In this document: one piece after another, positions 61,502 to 64,000 of the stretch
Layout: each line of letters opens with the position of its first letter
Position numbering within the stretch: position 1 is the stretch's first letter
Origin: Neptunitalea chrysea
GTDB lineage: Bacteria > Bacteroidota > Bacteroidia > Flavobacteriales > Flavobacteriaceae
Direction: 5' to 3'
Length of the DNA: 64,000 bases
Assembly (NCBI RefSeq): GCF_027924145.1
Contig: NZ_BRVP01000005.1
Coordinates: forward strand, 62,001 to 126,000
Notes under the pieces: model-generated
The model's database searches: none
What the model was told of the DNA's origin: nothing
The model's input: the letters and a program-made list of their open reading frames with translations, nothing else
Made by a program: the position numbers and the translations under genes

Positions 61502-62407
61502 TTAGTTAGATAGATTGTAGATACAGCTAAATCTTAGTGAAGTATACTCAAAATCTCTTAACCCTTTTTGAAATCTGACATCAAAATTAAACCTTGAATT
61601 AAAGGTACTAGTAAGGGTAGCTCTATAGACCATCGGATGATCGTCATTTCCTATATATCCTTGATAACCTCCTAAGGCATTTGTAAACTTAACTTTTTTC
61701 ATATTGGTATCTAAACCAATTCCATAGAGTAAACAATCGTTTTGTCTAAAAACAGTATGAAAGGTTTGGTATACATATAACCCTGTAATACCATGGGGTC
61801 TGATACTTTCTATAAAGCCATTAGTTTGGTATGTTTTTCCTAAAGAAAAATAAAACGAATATCCTGGAGTATCGGTATATCTCATTCCTCTTAAGTTAGA
61901 CCCCGAAGCCGTTTTAAGATTTATAGATAAAACAACGTCAGGCCAAAATTTATGGTTTTCCAACAGCTGAATATTGGTTGCTATGTGTACATCGCCAGTA
62001 GCAGTTCCTTGAGCGTCATAATCCATTGCTTTTCTAAGATCTCGGGTAATGGTATCCATTTTGTAGTGTTCGTAAGGTACCATATTAATACGTAAACCAG
62101 CTTTTTTACTAAACAAGGGAACATATACTTCTAAATAACCATTTTGTGTATCATCACCTTTGCTAAAATGAACTTCTGAACCAGCTTTAATATAACTTTT
62201 TTCGGGTAATTTACCATTTAATATTTTTGGCACAGGTAATGCATTAGGTCCCATATAAGCGGGCGAAATAGGCAATAACTTTGTATAATCACCAGAATAG
62301 TTGTACTGATCATACCACCATTGGTATTCACCGTGTTGAGCATACATTTTTAAAGAGCATAGTAACAATAAGAAAGCAATTATAAATTGTTTAAAAATTG
62401 TATTCAT
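61502..62407 (-). CDS. Exported protein of unknown function, probable outer-membrane barrel
   Basis: Protein of 301 residues with a signal peptide (1-23, LLLLCSLKMYAQ). I do not recognise the family. Front features are WWYDQYNYSGDYTKLLPISP and AYMGPNALPVPKI. The rest alternates amphipathic strands with aromatic residues, and the C-terminus is FDVRFQKGLRDFEY...FSCIYNLSN. The strand pattern suggests an outer-membrane barrel, though the end lacks a clean terminal Phe signal. It lies between the parE-parC terminator and the glycosyltransferase and has no obvious partner. Confidence 0.75.
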   Translation of the reverse strand: MNTIFKQFIIAFLLLLCSLKMYAQHGEYQWWYDQYNYSGDYTKLLPISPAYMGPNALPVPKILNGKLPEKSYIKAGSEVHFSKGDDTQNGYLEVYVPLFSKKAGLRINMVPYEHYKMDTITRDLRKAMDYDAQGTATGDVHIATNIQLLENHKFWPDVVLSINLKTASGSNLRGMRYTDTPGYSFYFSLGKTYQTNGFIESIRPHGITGLYVYQTFHTVFRQNDCLLYGIGLDTNMKKVKFTNALGGYQGYIGNDDHPMVYRATLTSTFNSRFNFDVRFQKGLRDFEYTSLRFSCIYNLSN

Positions 62408-62586
62408 AGATTATTTTAGAATAGGTTAGGTAACTCGAAGATAGTAAAACAAGAAATGCCGTGCTATATAAATTAGAAAAAACGCTAGTTACTAGATAAT
62501 ATCTATATGAAATGTAATGAGACTTATCTCGAAATAGAAATGCAATGCTTACTAAAAATGTTTCGTGTGGCTTGCCTCGAAGTAGT

Positions 62587-64000
62587 TTACTCATCATCTA
62601 ATTGCAATAATTTGTGCTTTATTCTATCGTTAATATTAACTTTTGAGTTTTCAAAAACAAAGATTGTTGTACCAGATTCTCTCGCATATGGATTGGTTAT
62701 TGAATCGGCTATATATGATTTTTCGAAAAAAGGACTTGTCTCTTCAAATTCATTGCCTTTATTCTGTGCACTTTTTATTCTTATAAAATGATGATACTTG
62801 GTTTCAAGATTAAACCAATTAATGTAATCGGCTTCAAATGAATTAGCTATAACTCTGTGTTTAGTATAATAGTTTATGGCTCCTGCCTGTCCATAATTGT
62901 CACATAGGATTAAAGTAGTCTTTGGGTTTGGCATTTGGTTATAAACTTTTTCAACTTTATTTGCTAATTCTTTCCATCCAAGCATGTCTGCGTAATCTTG
63001 TGGAATGTCATGATCTTTTCCGTCTTCCCAACGTAGCATACCATAGTTTTTGTATACATCTTTATGTTGTTTTATATAGGAAGCAGGTTTATTAGGAAAA
63101 GCAATGGAGTACATAGGAATAAAAAGTAGTATTGGGCATGCTATTAATATGGGTATTGCTAGTTTAAATCTTGTTTCTTGTAATACATTAACTAAATAAA
63201 CAGATCCAAATGCAATATAAATAGGGTATAGACCTATAGCATAGTAATCTTTCGCTTTTAAATAGGTGAATAGAGCTAACGTAAATACAAATGAGAAAAA
63301 TAAAAACCTATATTTTTTAAATGGATGATATAGTATTAATGCAATTAATCCGGCTAGTAGAACAATAGTAGAGCCGAGAAAGAAAAAAAGTTGACCAGAC
63401 AAGAAGTCAAATCTATTCACATGAATTAGTTGTGTTGAGGCTAAAATTTTCATGTGAGTAATGACCGGAAAGTTATTTACGTATTGCCAATAAATATTGG
63501 GTGCAATTAATATTATGACTATTATAGCTGCAAAATATATTTCCTTTTTGGTGAATATAATTCTTGTTTTAGTTAATACTAAGGCAGGTATTAAAGCAAT
63601 TACTAAAAACAAAATATTATATTTATTTAGTAAGCCTATAGAAAATACTATAGCAGCAAAATAAATGTATTTTACTCGTTCTGTTTTAACATAAGAAATG
63701 ATAAAGTAAAATAAAGCTGTCCAGCTTAAAACATCTAAAGAGTTTGGTTGGTATAATGTGTTAAGTCTTAATAAAGCAGAGAATAGAACACAGCTAGCCC
63801 CTAGTACCATGGCATAGATAGTACCATTAAGCTTTTTAATGGTTTTCCATACAACTACTATTGTTAAAGCTCCAAAAAGTGCAGGAAAGAACTTTACCCA
63901 CAACTCGCCATTACCTAACCAACTAATAAGTAAAGATATTATTGAAGTTATTGGGGGTACAGATGCAAACCCTAAGGCTAGATGATTGGCTTGGTCTAGA
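62587..64000 (-). CDS. Glycosyltransferase family 39-like membrane protein (5' end cut by window)
   Basis: Polytopic membrane protein; the frame stays open to the right edge, so its N-terminus lies outside. Residues encoded at the edge read LALGFASVPPITS followed by WVKFFPALFGALTIVVVWK, the usual position of the first periplasmic loop and next membrane segment of ArnT/PMT-like (GT39) enzymes that use lipid-linked sugars. About eight further hydrophobic segments follow, then a C-terminal soluble part with LCDNYGQAGAINYYTKHRVI. Acceptor and sugar are unknown. The catalytic Asp/Glu of the first loop is outside the window. Confidence 0.85.
   Translation of the reverse strand, partial: LDQANHLALGFASVPPITSIISLLISWLGNGELWVKFFPALFGALTIVVVWKTIKKLNGTIYAMVLGASCVLFSALLRLNTLYQPNSLDVLSWTALFYFIISYVKTERVKYIYFAAIVFSIGLLNKYNILFLVIALIPALVLTKTRIIFTKKEIYFAAIIVIILIAPNIYWQYVNNFPVITHMKILASTQLIHVNRFDFLSGQLFFFLGSTIVLLAGLIALILYHPFKKYRFLFFSFVFTLALFTYLKAKDYYAIGLYPIYIAFGSVYLVNVLQETRFKLAIPILIACPILLFIPMYSIAFPNKPASYIKQHKDVYKNYGMLRWEDGKDHDIPQDYADMLGWKELANKVEKVYNQMPNPKTTLILCDNYGQAGAINYYTKHRVIANSFEADYINWFNLETKYHHFIRIKSAQNKGNEFEETSPFFEKSYIADSITNPYARESGTTIFVFENSKVNINDRIKHKLLQLDDE

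Noticed and set aside
62507-62791. Plus-strand 94-codon frame near the right end
   Set aside because: Mostly antisense to the glycosyltransferase gene; no supporting signal.

Overview
The window looks like an ordinary chromosomal segment of a low-GC member of the Bacteroidota, most likely a marine-type Flavobacteriaceae species. The evidence is a SusD-family lipoprotein, a secretion substrate with a type IX (T9SS) sorting domain, several TonB-linked outer-membrane proteins with carboxypeptidase-like N-termini, YbbR and BatA proteins, families I know only from Flavobacteriia (DUF6146, DUF6787), AT-rich DNA, and promoter cores of the Bacteroidota form TAnnTTTG. I cannot assign a genus. I found no tRNA, rRNA, CRISPR array, insertion sequence or phage gene. 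Both ends cut genes: a SusD gene lacks its 5' end at the left edge, and a family-39-type glycosyltransferase lacks its 5' end at the right edge.

Layout. 1-1742: end of a SusD gene. 1938-6851: minus-strand run of glycosyltransferase, YbbR protein, dephospho-CoA kinase, then a histidine kinase/response regulator pair. 6926-10252: large repetitive T9SS-exported protein. 10535-14358: conserved protein of unknown function divergent from a metallo-beta-lactamase-fold hydrolase, an anchored coiled-coil protein and a TerC transporter. 14363-18511: tightly packed minus-strand operon of BatA-type protein, a dihydroorotase homologue without its metal ligands, a DUF4870 protein and an esterase. 18630-22391: GAF histidine kinase, TIGR02757 protein, LolD-type ATPase, MsrA and a small membrane protein. 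22452-28123: two convergent operons that together look like a metal, probably zinc, acquisition island. 28183-36027: small envelope proteins, UvrA, an ECF sigma factor followed by a 48-residue protein, a thioredoxin-like lipoprotein and a small barrel. 36092-46643: FAD/Fe-S oxidoreductase, LpxH-like phosphatase, chorismate synthase, dicarboxylate symporter, a MuiA/DUF4139 protein carrying an inserted TonB-plug-like module, fumarase and a 57-residue membrane protein. 46695-54424: TonB-type barrel, SerA, SerC, a LuxC-like reductase divergent from a ferredoxin, and YchF. 54576-61397: hybrid histidine kinase, then ParE and ParC. 61502-64000: an exported protein of unknown function and the partial glycosyltransferase.

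Most genes are housekeeping. The points most worth a second look are the metal island (22452-28123), the module inserted in the DUF4139 protein (43231-43776), the metal-ligand-less dihydroorotase in the BatA operon, the conserved 485-residue protein at 10535-11992, and two unlisted small proteins (34072-34218 and 46470-46643). Several starts differ from the longest open frame. In two cases (10535-11992 and fumC) the longer TTG start lies in or just before a predicted promoter core, so the downstream ATG is preferred.
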